From an uncultured Eubacteriales bacterium (GTDB lineage: Bacteria > Bacillota > Clostridia > Oscillospirales > Acutalibacteraceae): a stretch of DNA of 51,795 bases. The notes below the pieces were generated by a model. That model was given only the letters and a program-made list of their open reading frames with translations. It was not told the origin of the DNA and made no database searches. Below, piece after piece: positions 34,472 to 43,205 of this stretch. Positions within the stretch are counted from its first letter, which is position 1, and every line of letters starts with the position of its first letter. The translations under genes and the position numbers were made by a program. Location: assembly GCA_902491475.1 (NCBI GenBank), contig CABUHY010000016.1, positions 1 through 51,795 on the forward strand, read 5' to 3'.

Positions 34472-35347
34472 ATGAAAAACAATTTATTGGCAAGGCTTGA
34501 AGACAAAACCGTAAAATATTCCAAAAGCCACAGGAAAATAGCCGATTTCATCATAACCAACTATGACAAGGCGGCGTTTATGACGGCGGCTTCGCTCGGC
34601 GAAAAGGTCGGAGTGAGCGAGTCAACCGTTGTCAGGTTTGCGAGTGAGCTGGGCTTCAAGGGCTATCCCGAAATGCAAAAAGAGCTTCAGCAGATGATAA
34701 AAACCAAGCTTACCACCGTTCAGAGAATGGAGGTCTCTCAAAGCTTGCTCGGCAATAACGATATAATCAGTACCGTATTAAACGACGATATAAATCTTAT
34801 CCGTGAAACAGCGGAAACAGTGTCAAAAGAGGCGTTTGAAAATGCCGTTAAGGCTATAAACAGCGCTAAAAAGATATATATTCTCGGCGTTCGCTCCTCG
34901 GCGGCGCTCGCATATTTCCTCGCTTTCTATTTCAACCTTGTTTTTGACAGCGTTATCCTTGTTGACTCGTCAAGCGCATCGGAGATGTTTGAGCAGGTTT
35001 TCAGAATAGGCGAGGGCGATGTGTGCATTGCGATAAGCTTCCCGAGATATTCAAAGCAGGCGGTAAACGCTCTGCGTTTTATTTCCGACAGAAAAGCTAC
35101 TGTAATTTCGATTACCGATACCGAAAATTCGCCGATTGCTCCGTTCAGCGACCATCTGCTTGTCGCAAAAAGCAATATGGCGTCGGTCGTGGACTCCCTT
35201 GCGGCTCCGTTGAGTCTTATCAACGCTCTTATCGCAAGCGTTACCTTGAGCCGTAAAAACGAGGCGTACAGGAATTTCAACGAGCTTGAGCATGTCTGGG
35301 ATAAGTATCAGGTTTATGAGAAAGAAGAGGCAGGCGGCGATGAGTAA
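34472..35347 (+). CDS. RpiR/MurR-family transcriptional regulator
   Basis: A 291-residue regulator with an N-terminal HTH_6 domain (about 1-77: SKSHRKIADFIITNYDKAAF, then SLGEKVGVSESTVVRFASELGFKGYPE) and a C-terminal SIS sugar-phosphate-binding domain (about 120-250: KIYILGVRSSAALA, LVDSSSASEMFEQ, CIAISFPRYSKQA). Members sense phosphosugars and control sugar or amino-sugar genes. The 3' end overlaps the flavoprotein gene by 8 bases, which is not a usual target. The ligand is unknown. Confidence 0.92.
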   Translation: MKNNLLARLEDKTVKYSKSHRKIADFIITNYDKAAFMTAASLGEKVGVSESTVVRFASELGFKGYPEMQKELQQMIKTKLTTVQRMEVSQSLLGNNDIISTVLNDDINLIRETAETVSKEAFENAVKAINSAKKIYILGVRSSAALAYFLAFYFNLVFDSVILVDSSSASEMFEQVFRIGEGDVCIAISFPRYSKQAVNALRFISDRKATVISITDTENSPIAPFSDHLLVAKSNMASVVDSLAAPLSLINALIASVTLSRKNEAYRNFNELEHVWDKYQVYEKEEAGGDE

Positions 35348-36569
35348 GGTTATTGTTGTCGGCGCAGGTGCGGCAGGCTGTATGGCTGCGGGAACGGCGG
35401 CACAGAACGGTAACGAGGTTGTTTTGCTTGAACGCAACGGCAAAATCGCCCGTAAGGTGTTGATAACCGGCAAGGGCAGATGTAATGTCACAAACGCCGA
35501 AACCGACATACAGGCTTTGATTTCCAATGTCCCTCGGAACGGAAGATTTCTGTACGGCGCATTTTCCGATTTTTCCACCGCCGATACCCGTAATTTTTTT
35601 GAAAATCTCGGCGTTGAATTAAAGGTCGAGAGGGGAAACAGAGTTTTTCCCGTAAGCGACAGGGCAATGGATATTGTTGACGCTCTGAATAAATTTATCA
35701 CAAAAAACGGAGTTAAACGCAAGCAGGAAAGGGTTACCGCTCTTATCTGTGAAAACGGCGAAGTTAAAGGCGTTGCAACCGAGAGCGGAGAAAAATATTA
35801 TGCCGACAGCGTAATAATCGCAACAGGCGGCAAGTCGTATCCGAAAACGGGTTCAACGGGAGACGGCTATACGCTTGCAAAAAGCGTAGGCCATAATATA
35901 GTCGACATCAGACCGTCCTTGGTTGCGCTTACCTGCCGTGAGGGCTATTGCAGTGAGGCTATGGGCCTATCGCTTCGCAACTGCGCAATAAGGGTAATAG
36001 ATACCGTAGCGCAAAAAGAGATATATTCCGATTTCGGCGAGATGTTGTTTACTCATTTCGGTGTTTCGGGACCGATGATACTTTCCGCAAGCGCACATAT
36101 GAGAAATATGGAGAGCGGAAGGTATGAAATATATGTCGATATGAAGCCCGCTTTGGACGAACAGAAGCTTGACGCCAGAATTCAAAGGGATTTGCTTGAA
36201 AACTCCAACAAGGCAATCTCAAATTCGCTCGGTATGCTTTTGCCGAGGGCGATTATAAACCCCGTTATCAGGCTGTCGAGGATAAGACCGTCCACCAAGT
36301 GCAATCAGGTCACTAAGGAAATGCGGCAGAGCCTTGTCAAGACAATTAAAAATATGAAGCTAACCGTTCTCAATTTTTGCTCGATAGACGAGGCTGTTAT
36401 TACCTCGGGCGGAGTGGACTGTAAGGAGATAAACCCGAAAACAATGGAGTCAAAGCTTTGCAAAAATTTGTATTTTGCGGGCGAAGTGATAGATGTCGAC
36501 GCATATACGGGCGGCTTTAATTTGCAGATTGCGTTTTCAACGGGTCGTGTTGCCGGAGAAAGCGTATAA
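35340..36569 (+). CDS. BaiN/HI0933-type flavoprotein
   Basis: A 409-residue NAD(P)/FAD-dependent oxidoreductase of the HI0933/BaiN family. The dinucleotide-binding motif VVGAGAAGCMAAG is at residues 5-17, followed by LLERNGKIARKVLITGKGRCNVTN, which is diagnostic, and VIIATGGKSYPKTGSTGDGY near 160. TSGGVDCKEINPKTMESK and the final FAGEVIDVDAYTGGFNLQIAF close the FAD site. The physiological substrate is usually unknown. The start at 35340 overlaps the regulator gene; the longer frame has no SD. It heads the conserved flavoprotein-cmk-plsC-ispH run. Confidence 0.93.
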   Translation: MSKVIVVGAGAAGCMAAGTAAQNGNEVVLLERNGKIARKVLITGKGRCNVTNAETDIQALISNVPRNGRFLYGAFSDFSTADTRNFFENLGVELKVERGNRVFPVSDRAMDIVDALNKFITKNGVKRKQERVTALICENGEVKGVATESGEKYYADSVIIATGGKSYPKTGSTGDGYTLAKSVGHNIVDIRPSLVALTCREGYCSEAMGLSLRNCAIRVIDTVAQKEIYSDFGEMLFTHFGVSGPMILSASAHMRNMESGRYEIYVDMKPALDEQKLDARIQRDLLENSNKAISNSLGMLLPRAIINPVIRLSRIRPSTKCNQVTKEMRQSLVKTIKNMKLTVLNFCSIDEAVITSGGVDCKEINPKTMESKLCKNLYFAGEVIDVDAYTGGFNLQIAFSTGRVAGESV

Positions 36570-36584
36570 AGAAAGGATTAAATT

Positions 36585-37250
36585 ATGGTAGTTAATGTTG
36601 CTGTTGACGGACCTGCGGGCGCAGGCAAAAGCACAATTTCCCGTGCCGCGGCTAAGGAATTGGGCTTTATATATGTCGATACAGGGGCGTTGTACCGTGC
36701 GGTCGGCGTTTACGCTTTAAGACACGGCATAGGCACAAAGGACGCAGAGAATATCGAAAAGGCGCTTAAAGATATAAAGGTGGAACTGAAATTTGTCGGC
36801 GATGTTCAGCATGTTTTCTTAAACGGCGAAGATGTATCAACCGAAATCAGAACTCCCGACGCTTCCATGGCGGCTTCCGATGTTTCGGCAATTCCGTGCG
36901 TCCGTGCGTTCCTGTTTGATTTGCAGAGAGATATTGCAAAAAACAATAATTGCCTTATGGACGGCAGGGATATAGGCACAGTTGTCCTGCCCGACGCAAA
37001 AATCAAGATTTTCCTCACGGCTTCCGCAGAGGAAAGAGCGAAGAGAAGATACAAGGAACTTGTCGAAAGGGGCGCAAAGGACACCTATGAAGAGGTGCTT
37101 GCAGATTTGCAGAAAAGGGATTATCAGGACTCGCACCGTGAGATTGCACCCTTAAAGCCCGCCGAGGACAGCGTTATTGTCGATACCTCCGACTATAATT
37201 TCGACGAGGCCAAAAATATAATCGTAAATATCATCAAGGAGAGAATTTAA
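36585..37250 (+). CDS. cmk: Cytidylate kinase
   Basis: A 221-residue nucleoside monophosphate kinase that phosphorylates CMP and dCMP. The P-loop is DGPAGAGKSTISR (about 8-20), followed by YVDTGALYRAVG, the CMP-binding segment, DGRDIGTVVLPDA, and the lid region SAEERAKRRYKE and RDYQDSHREIAPLKPA. The length is typical. AGAAAGGA is upstream. The stop overlaps the plsC start by one base. Confidence 0.96.
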   Translation: MVVNVAVDGPAGAGKSTISRAAAKELGFIYVDTGALYRAVGVYALRHGIGTKDAENIEKALKDIKVELKFVGDVQHVFLNGEDVSTEIRTPDASMAASDVSAIPCVRAFLFDLQRDIAKNNNCLMDGRDIGTVVLPDAKIKIFLTASAEERAKRRYKELVERGAKDTYEEVLADLQKRDYQDSHREIAPLKPAEDSVIVDTSDYNFDEAKNIIVNIIKERI

Positions 37251-37888
37251 TGCAGTTTGATTTCAGCAAGGTTAAGGAATACAAGCTTTATCAGGCGTTG
37301 AGATGGGTTGCGGTGCTGTTTTGCCTCAGATATAAGGTAACATATATCGGCAGGGAAAACATTCCGCAGGACGGCGGCTTTATAATCGCCTGCAACCACC
37401 AAAGCGGTGTTGACCCGATAATTCTCGGCAGAGGCGTTAAACGAACCATTCATTTTATGGCAAAGGAAGAGCTTTTTGAAAACGAGGCTCTCGGCATATT
37501 TATAAAGCACCTTAACGCTTTCCCCGTCCGCAGAGGACAGGGCGACACAACCGCAGTTGAGTTTGCTGAGGACATTGTAAGAAACGGATATGTTTTGGGT
37601 ATTTTCCCCGAGGGCACACGCTCAAAGGACTTTAAGCCCGCAAGGGGCAAGTCGGGCACGGCGCTCATTGCCAAAATGACGGGTGCGGATGTGCTTCCCG
37701 TTTCCATATACACAAGCGATCGATATAAAAAGGGCACACGCCTTACAGTCAGATTCGGTAAGCTTATCAAAAACGAGGAATTCGGCTTTACCGAAGAACC
37801 GCACAGCGCCAAGGAACTCAAGGACGCTACAAAGCGCATTATGGGCGATATTACTTCACTTTGGGAGGAAGGACATTGCGAGAAATAA
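37250..37888 (+). CDS. plsC: 1-acyl-sn-glycerol-3-phosphate acyltransferase
   Basis: A 212-residue membrane-associated acyltransferase that makes phosphatidic acid. The catalytic NHxxxxD motif is in ACNHQSGVDPIIL (about residues 45-57), the glycerol-phosphate site is in FPEGTRSKD (about 117-125), and a hydrophobic N-terminal segment lies near 15-28. It overlaps cmk by one base and the ispH gene by 13 bases, so the whole run is translationally coupled. Confidence 0.94.
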   Translation: MQFDFSKVKEYKLYQALRWVAVLFCLRYKVTYIGRENIPQDGGFIIACNHQSGVDPIILGRGVKRTIHFMAKEELFENEALGIFIKHLNAFPVRRGQGDTTAVEFAEDIVRNGYVLGIFPEGTRSKDFKPARGKSGTALIAKMTGADVLPVSIYTSDRYKKGTRLTVRFGKLIKNEEFGFTEEPHSAKELKDATKRIMGDITSLWEEGHCEK

Positions 37889-39888
37889 CACTTGCCAAAT
37901 CGGCAGGCTTCTGCTTTGGCGTAAACAGAGCCGTTAATTTGCTTGAAAAAATGGTTGACGACGGCAAAAGCGTATGCACGATAGGTCCGATTATCCACAA
38001 TCCGCAGGTCATTTCGTCATTTGAAAAGAGGGGAGTGCGTATTATCGAGCACCCCGACGAATGTAAAAGCGGAGATGTCATAGTTGTAAGAACTCACGGA
38101 ATTACCAAGGAACTTCTCGAGGAGGTCAAGAGCGTTTCGCCCGAGTTTTGCGATGCCACATGTCCGTTTGTTTTGAAAATTCACAAGACCGTGAGCGAAA
38201 ATTCGGACGAAAACACCGTAACCTTTATTGCGGGGGACAAATCACACCCGGAGGTTATCGGTATCAGAAGCTACTGCAAAGGTCCGTCTTTCGTATTCAA
38301 TACCGAGGAGGAATTGGATGAAATTATCAATTCCAACCCCGATTTAGTCAATAATCGTCTAATACTCGTGTCCCAAACCACATTTTCGATAAAATCTTTT
38401 GAAAAATATGCAAAAAAAATTAAAAATTACTATACAAACGCCGTAATTTTTGATACAATATGTAATGCGACAGAAGAAAGACAAAAGGAAGCCACTCAAC
38501 TTTCGCTTAAAAACGACGCTATGATAATCATAGGCGGCCGTCAAAGTTCTAATACGGCTAAGCTGAAAGCTGTGTGTGAATCCAATTGCCCTACTTACCT
38601 GATTGAGACTTATGAGGAATTGAACGGCATCGATTTTTCAAAGTTTAAGTCAGTCGGCGTTACTGCGGGAGCATCGACTCCTGACAGTATAATTAAGGAG
38701 GTACTGAAAACAATGACCGAAAAATTAGAACAAACAGTCAGCACAAATGCAGTAAAGGAGGAGGCAACAATGGCTGAAGATACATCTTTTGCTGCTATGC
38801 TTGAAGAATATATAGATGAAAGCACAGACCAAAAAGTTGTAGGCGTAGTCGTAGGCGTTTCGCCCTCAGAGGTTGAGGTTGAAATCGTCGGAAGAAAGCA
38901 CACCGGCTACATTCCCGCAAATGAGTTCAGCAATGACCCTGCCTGCGATATTACAAAAGAAGTTAAAGTCGGAGACAAGCTTGACCTTATCATTATGAAA
39001 ACAAACGATGCCGAAGGTACGGTTATGCTCTCCAAAAAGCGTTACGACGCAGCTAAGGCTTGGGAAACAATCGACCCCGAAAGCGACGAAGTTGTCGAGG
39101 GTAAGGTTACAGGCGTTGTAGGCGACGGCAAGGGACTTTATGTTCAGTATAACGGAATCCGTGTATTCGTTCCCGCATCGCTTTCAAAGTTCAGCAGAAA
39201 CGATTCTCTTGAGGATATGGTTGGCAAGACCGTTAAATTCAAGATTATCGAAGCAGATAAGAGAAGACGCAGAGTTGTCGGCTCAATCAAGGCAGCTAAC
39301 AGAGACATCCGCAAGGAAGAGGCTGAAAAGTTCTGGGCACAGGCTGAAGAGGGACAGAAGTACACAGGTACCGTTCGTTCTCTTACAAAGTACGGTGCGT
39401 TCGTTGACCTCGGCGGCGTTGACGGAATGATTCACATTTCCGAGCTTTCTTGGACAAGAATCAAGCACCCCTCGGAGGTTGTCAATGTAGGCGACACAGT
39501 TGAAGTTTACATAAAGGCTCTCGACCGTGAAAACAAGAAGATTTCACTCGGCTTCAAGAAGATTGAGGACAATCCGTGGGAAATCCTCAAGAGAGATTAT
39601 CCCGTAGGCTCTGAAATTACCGCTAAAATCGTCGGACTTACAACATTCGGCGCATTTGCAAACATTATTCCGGGAATTGACGGACTTATCCACATTTCCG
39701 AAATTTCTTATGAGCATGTTGCAAATACGGCAGATGTTCTCAAGGTAGGTCAGGAAGTTAAAGTCAAGATTCTTGACATTGACTTCGACAAGAAGCGTGT
39801 AAGCCTTTCAATCAAGGCTCTTCTCGATCCTCCCGCTGCTGCAGAGGCAGTAGAAGCTCCCGCAGAGGAAACTCCCGTTGAGGAATAA
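37876..39888 (+). CDS. ispH: Fusion of IspH (HMBPP reductase) and ribosomal protein S1-like domains
   Basis: A 670-residue fusion. Residues 1-279 are the Fe-S enzyme IspH, the last step of the methylerythritol phosphate pathway to isoprenoids. Its cluster cysteines are C13 (GFCFGV), C96 (DATCPFV) and C196 (DTICNATEER), with VRTHGI and SQTTFS as substrate motifs. Residues about 310-650 hold four S1 RNA-binding domains (for example GTVRSLTKYGAFVDLGGVDG near 493), followed by an Ala/Glu-rich tail. Such fusions are well known in Clostridia. The start is TTG 37876, 6 bases after GGAGGA and inside the plsC end. The linker holds two internal SD-ATG pairs, so S1 may also be made alone. Confidence 0.94.
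   Translation: MREITLAKSAGFCFGVNRAVNLLEKMVDDGKSVCTIGPIIHNPQVISSFEKRGVRIIEHPDECKSGDVIVVRTHGITKELLEEVKSVSPEFCDATCPFVLKIHKTVSENSDENTVTFIAGDKSHPEVIGIRSYCKGPSFVFNTEEELDEIINSNPDLVNNRLILVSQTTFSIKSFEKYAKKIKNYYTNAVIFDTICNATEERQKEATQLSLKNDAMIIIGGRQSSNTAKLKAVCESNCPTYLIETYEELNGIDFSKFKSVGVTAGASTPDSIIKEVLKTMTEKLEQTVSTNAVKEEATMAEDTSFAAMLEEYIDESTDQKVVGVVVGVSPSEVEVEIVGRKHTGYIPANEFSNDPACDITKEVKVGDKLDLIIMKTNDAEGTVMLSKKRYDAAKAWETIDPESDEVVEGKVTGVVGDGKGLYVQYNGIRVFVPASLSKFSRNDSLEDMVGKTVKFKIIEADKRRRRVVGSIKAANRDIRKEEAEKFWAQAEEGQKYTGTVRSLTKYGAFVDLGGVDGMIHISELSWTRIKHPSEVVNVGDTVEVYIKALDRENKKISLGFKKIEDNPWEILKRDYPVGSEITAKIVGLTTFGAFANIIPGIDGLIHISEISYEHVANTADVLKVGQEVKVKILDIDFDKKRVSLSIKALLDPPAAAEAVEAPAEETPVEE
38695..38772 (+). 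promoter_or_regulatory. Two internal ribosome binding sites in the ispH-S1 linker
   Basis: AAGGAGGT (38695-38702) lies before the in-frame ATG 38713 (codon 280), and AAAGGAGGAG (38754-38763) lies before the in-frame ATG 38770 (codon 299). Both fall exactly between the IspH and S1 parts and are stronger SD matches than that of the TTG start. They would allow a separate S1 protein of about 390 or 372 residues. Confidence 0.6.
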
Positions 39889-39907
39889 TTTAATTTATTG
39901 AATCAAG

Positions 39908-39946
39908 GAGGATAGTGAAACTGTTTTCGCTATCCTCTTTATTTTT
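39908..39946 (+). terminator. Terminator of the ispH operon
   Basis: GAGGATAG (39908-39915) and CTATCCTC (39930-39937) form an 8-bp stem followed by TTTATTTTT. Confidence 0.88.
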
Positions 39947-39960
39947 GAAGGGGAATTGTT

Positions 39961-41679
39961 ATGTTAGGAAAAATCATTTCTGCCGCGGTTCTTGCAGGTG
40001 CGGCGGCAACAGCAGGTTATATAGCAAAGAAGAGAAATCCCGATTTTTGCCCGGAATGCGACATCCGCAAGGCTGTGGCAAAACTCGGTGTACATATTAA
40101 AACGACCGAAAAATATGACAACGGTGCTGCACTCACTCCGCCTATGGGCTGGTCAAGCTGGAATTCATTCAGAACAGAGATTTCCGAGGAAAAAATCCTT
40201 CAGATTGCCGACGCTATGAAAAAGAGCGGCTTGCTTGACGCAGGATATAACTATGTTAACCTTGACGACTGCTGGCACAGCTCAATGCGTGATAAGGACG
40301 GCAAGCTTCAGGGCGACCTTGCCACATTCCCGAGAGGCATTAAACCGCTTGTCGAGGATTTGAACAAAATGGGCTTCAAGGCAGGTATATATTCCTCAAA
40401 CGGTACGCTTACCTGTGAGGATCTTCCCGCTTCACTCGGACATGAGAGAATTGACGCGGAGACCTTTGCCGAATGGGGAATTGAGTATTTCAAATACGAT
40501 TTCTGCCACAACAAGGCTATTACATCAAAGGCACCGCTTATAGATAAGGTTATTATTACCGATAAAAACGGCGGAAATGAACAGGTCTTGGAGGCTGAAA
40601 ACGGCGAGCTTTACGGCACGGCAAAAATTGTCGAGGACAAGGACGGCTCATATGTTTCACGCCTTGACAGCAATATGGGAAGCGTACGATTCAGCTTTGT
40701 AAATGTCCCCGAGAACGGCGAGTATACGCTCACTCTTGTGGTCAAGAAAGCGGCGGAGACCGAAAAATACGCAACCGTTACGGTAAACGAAAAAGATGTT
40801 TATCCCGTTGACATTCCGCCTACCAAGGCTTGGAGCAGAACGGGCAGATGTCAGATAACGGTAACCCTCAACAAGGGTGACAATACAATAGAAATTAAGA
40901 ACCCCATCGGTTCGAGAATGGACTCGGCGGCTACTCAGTATATAAATATGGGTAAGGAATTAAAGCGTGCAACAAAGCTTTATGCCGAAAAGAACAATGT
41001 ACCCGAAAAGCCGATTGTATATTCAATTTGCGAATGGGGTACAAACAAGCCGTGGAAATGGGGCGCACAGGCGGGTAACCTTTGGAGAACGACCCCGGAC
41101 ATCAAGCCTGTATGGGCTTCAATCCTCGGAATTTATGAGGTAAATGTTAAGCTTGCCGATTATTCGGGCATCGGCGGTTGGAACGACCCCGATATGCTTG
41201 AAGTTGGCAACGGGAAATTGACCGTTGAAGAGAATAAATCGCATTTTACTCTTTGGTGTATGCTTTGCGCTCCGCTTATTCTCGGTAACGATATAAGAAC
41301 ATTCATCGACTCGGACGGCAATGTTGATTACAACAATAAGATTTTGCAGATTGTTACCAATAAAGACCTTATTGCCGTTGACCAGGATAAAAAGGGCGTT
41401 CAGTGCAGAAGAATGAAAACAAATGCAATTTCCGATATTCTCGTAAAGCCGCTTGACAAGGGCGAGGTTGCAATTTGCTTCTTCAATAAATCAAATGCCG
41501 AAAAGGATATGAGCGTTTCGCTGAAAGATGTCGCAAACCTCAGCTATGTTGAGTTGAGCGATGTCGGCGCTTATCAGTTTACCGACCTTTGGAGCAAGGA
41601 AATCGATGTTACCTCGGGCTCGATAAATGCCCGTGTTCCGTCGCACGGAGTTCGTGTTTTCCGTGTGAAATCAATATAA
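39961..41679 (+). CDS. GH27 alpha-galactosidase with inserted carbohydrate-binding domain
   Basis: A 572-residue GH27 enzyme. The barrel begins at LTPPMGWSSWNSF (58-70), continues with NLDDCWH (100-106), KAGIYSSNG, and the nucleophile Asp180 in FKYDFC. The acid/base is in GGWNDPDML (406-413), with YSICEWG just before it. Between Asp180 and YSICEWG lie 174 residues, far more than the usual 35-45. The extra part (about 195-325) is beta-rich, starts VLEAENGELYGTA and ends KGDNTIEIKNP, like a CBM6/CBM35 module. The N-terminus has one hydrophobic helix (5-22), then KKR and a CPEC pair; the positive charges after the helix suggest the enzyme faces the cytosol. A C-terminal beta domain closes it. 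AAGGGG is upstream. Confidence 0.93.
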   Translation: MLGKIISAAVLAGAAATAGYIAKKRNPDFCPECDIRKAVAKLGVHIKTTEKYDNGAALTPPMGWSSWNSFRTEISEEKILQIADAMKKSGLLDAGYNYVNLDDCWHSSMRDKDGKLQGDLATFPRGIKPLVEDLNKMGFKAGIYSSNGTLTCEDLPASLGHERIDAETFAEWGIEYFKYDFCHNKAITSKAPLIDKVIITDKNGGNEQVLEAENGELYGTAKIVEDKDGSYVSRLDSNMGSVRFSFVNVPENGEYTLTLVVKKAAETEKYATVTVNEKDVYPVDIPPTKAWSRTGRCQITVTLNKGDNTIEIKNPIGSRMDSAATQYINMGKELKRATKLYAEKNNVPEKPIVYSICEWGTNKPWKWGAQAGNLWRTTPDIKPVWASILGIYEVNVKLADYSGIGGWNDPDMLEVGNGKLTVEENKSHFTLWCMLCAPLILGNDIRTFIDSDGNVDYNNKILQIVTNKDLIAVDQDKKGVQCRRMKTNAISDILVKPLDKGEVAICFFNKSNAEKDMSVSLKDVANLSYVELSDVGAYQFTDLWSKEIDVTSGSINARVPSHGVRVFRVKSI

Positions 41680-41695
41680 GCAATAGGAGTTATAA

Positions 41696-42979
41696 ATGAA
41701 AGTTAAGCTTTACACGCTTGGCTGTAAGGTCAATCAGTATGAAACACAGGAAATAACCGAGGACTTGTTGAGAAACGGTTTTTCCGTTACATTAAGTGAT
41801 GACGACGCAGATGTTTTTGTCGTGAATTCCTGTACCGTAACGGCGGAAAGCGACAGAAAGACCCGTCAAACCGTCAGACATCTCAAAAGAAATCATCCGA
41901 ACAGCATCGTTGTTTTAACAGGCTGTATGCCGCAGGCTTTTCCGCAGATGGCAGGCGAGCTCACGGCTGCCGATGTCGTAATCGGCAACAAGGATAATGT
42001 GTCGTTGGTCGGAAAACTCAAAAGATTTATCGAAAACAGGCAGAGGATTGTTGAGATAAATCAGCATATGTCGGGCGAGGCTTTTTGCGGCAAACCCATC
42101 TATGAATTTAATGAGCGGACAAGAGCCATTGTTAAAATTGAGGACGGCTGCGACAGATTTTGTTCATACTGCGTTATTCCGTATGCGAGGGGCAGGGTGC
42201 GCTCAAAGCCTATCGAGCAGATAAAAAGCGAGGTTTCGGCGCTTGCCGACAAGGGCTTTACCGAAATTGTGCTTGTCGGAATCAATCTTTCAGCATACGG
42301 CAAGGATACGGGCGAGAAGTTTTACAACGCCGTTGCGGCGGCTTGCGAAAATGAAAAAATAAAGCGTGTAAGGCTCGGTTCTTTGGAGCCCGACCATCTC
42401 ACTGACGAGGTTTTAACGGAACTTGCAAAATGCGAAAAGCTTTGCCCACAGTTCCATATTTCTCTCCAGAGCGGTTGCGACAATACACTAAAGCGTATGA
42501 ACCGCCACTATACAGCCGAGGAATACTATGACCTCTGCCAAAAGCTCCGTGAAAAGTTTGCGGATTGCACGCTTACAACTGATATTATGGTCGGCTTTTC
42601 GGGCGAAACCGAAGAGGACTTCAACGATACCGTTGAGTTTGCCGAAAAAGTCGGCTTTGAAAAAATCCATATTTTCCCGTACTCGGTAAGAGAGGGCACA
42701 AGAGCGGCTTCTTTTGACGGCAAAATCGAAAAATCTGTTAAAGAACAGCGTGTTGCCGCACTTTCAAGGGTTGCGGAGAAAATTAGAAGCGAGTTTTTGA
42801 AAAAACAGGTAGGTAAAACCGTTGAAATCATACCCGAAACCAAGCGTGAGGGAGATTTTGTTTTCGGCTATACCGCAAATTATACTCCCGTGCTGGCAAA
42901 GCTTTCGGCTTTTGAGGTAGGTACACCCGTAAGCGTTAAAATAACCTCAAGCGACTCCGAGCATTGCTATGCGGAATGA
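41696..42979 (+). CDS. mtaB: tRNA (N6-threonylcarbamoyladenosine(37)-C2)-methylthiotransferase
   Basis: A 427-residue radical SAM enzyme that adds a methylthio group to t6A37 in tRNAs reading ANN codons. The N-terminal UPF0004 domain supplies three cysteines, in YTLGCKVNQYE (C10), VVNSCTVTAE and VLTGCMPQAF. The radical SAM cluster motif CDRFCSYC (CxxxCxxC) follows near 150, and a C-terminal TRAM domain ends the protein. KVNQYE after the first cysteine is typical of MtaB as opposed to MiaB. It is 16 bases after the GH27 gene, so it is probably co-transcribed. Confidence 0.94.
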   Translation: MKVKLYTLGCKVNQYETQEITEDLLRNGFSVTLSDDDADVFVVNSCTVTAESDRKTRQTVRHLKRNHPNSIVVLTGCMPQAFPQMAGELTAADVVIGNKDNVSLVGKLKRFIENRQRIVEINQHMSGEAFCGKPIYEFNERTRAIVKIEDGCDRFCSYCVIPYARGRVRSKPIEQIKSEVSALADKGFTEIVLVGINLSAYGKDTGEKFYNAVAAACENEKIKRVRLGSLEPDHLTDEVLTELAKCEKLCPQFHISLQSGCDNTLKRMNRHYTAEEYYDLCQKLREKFADCTLTTDIMVGFSGETEEDFNDTVEFAEKVGFEKIHIFPYSVREGTRAASFDGKIEKSVKEQRVAALSRVAEKIRSEFLKKQVGKTVEIIPETKREGDFVFGYTANYTPVLAKLSAFEVGTPVSVKITSSDSEHCYAE

Positions 42980-43008
42980 AATTGTATTCAACATCAATAA
43001 ACTTATTA

Positions 43009-43040
43009 CCCCTGTTCTTATGAGCAGGGGCATTGTTTTG
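43009..43040 (+). terminator. Probable terminator of mtaB
   Basis: CCCCTG (43009-43014) and CAGGGG (43025-43030), followed by CATTGTTTTG. The stem is short and the T-run interrupted. Confidence 0.6.
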
Positions 43041-43138
43041 CAATGCAATAAGCTGTTTAGAAGCGATTTTGTGTGAGTTGCTTTTTACATATGTCAAAAT
43101 GCACAATGAATTTTAATTTTTGTTGTGGGAATACACAG

Positions 43139-43168
43139 TTGAAACTGATGATATAACTGTGTTATTAT
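43139..43168 (+). promoter_or_regulatory. Sigma-A promoter of the Rhs-type gene
   Basis: TTGAAA (43139-43144), an 18-base spacer and TATTAT (43163-43168), 37 bases before the ATG. Confidence 0.6.
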
Positions 43169-43205
43169 ATATTTGCTTTTGAGAAAATAAAGGGGTATAT
43201 CAATT

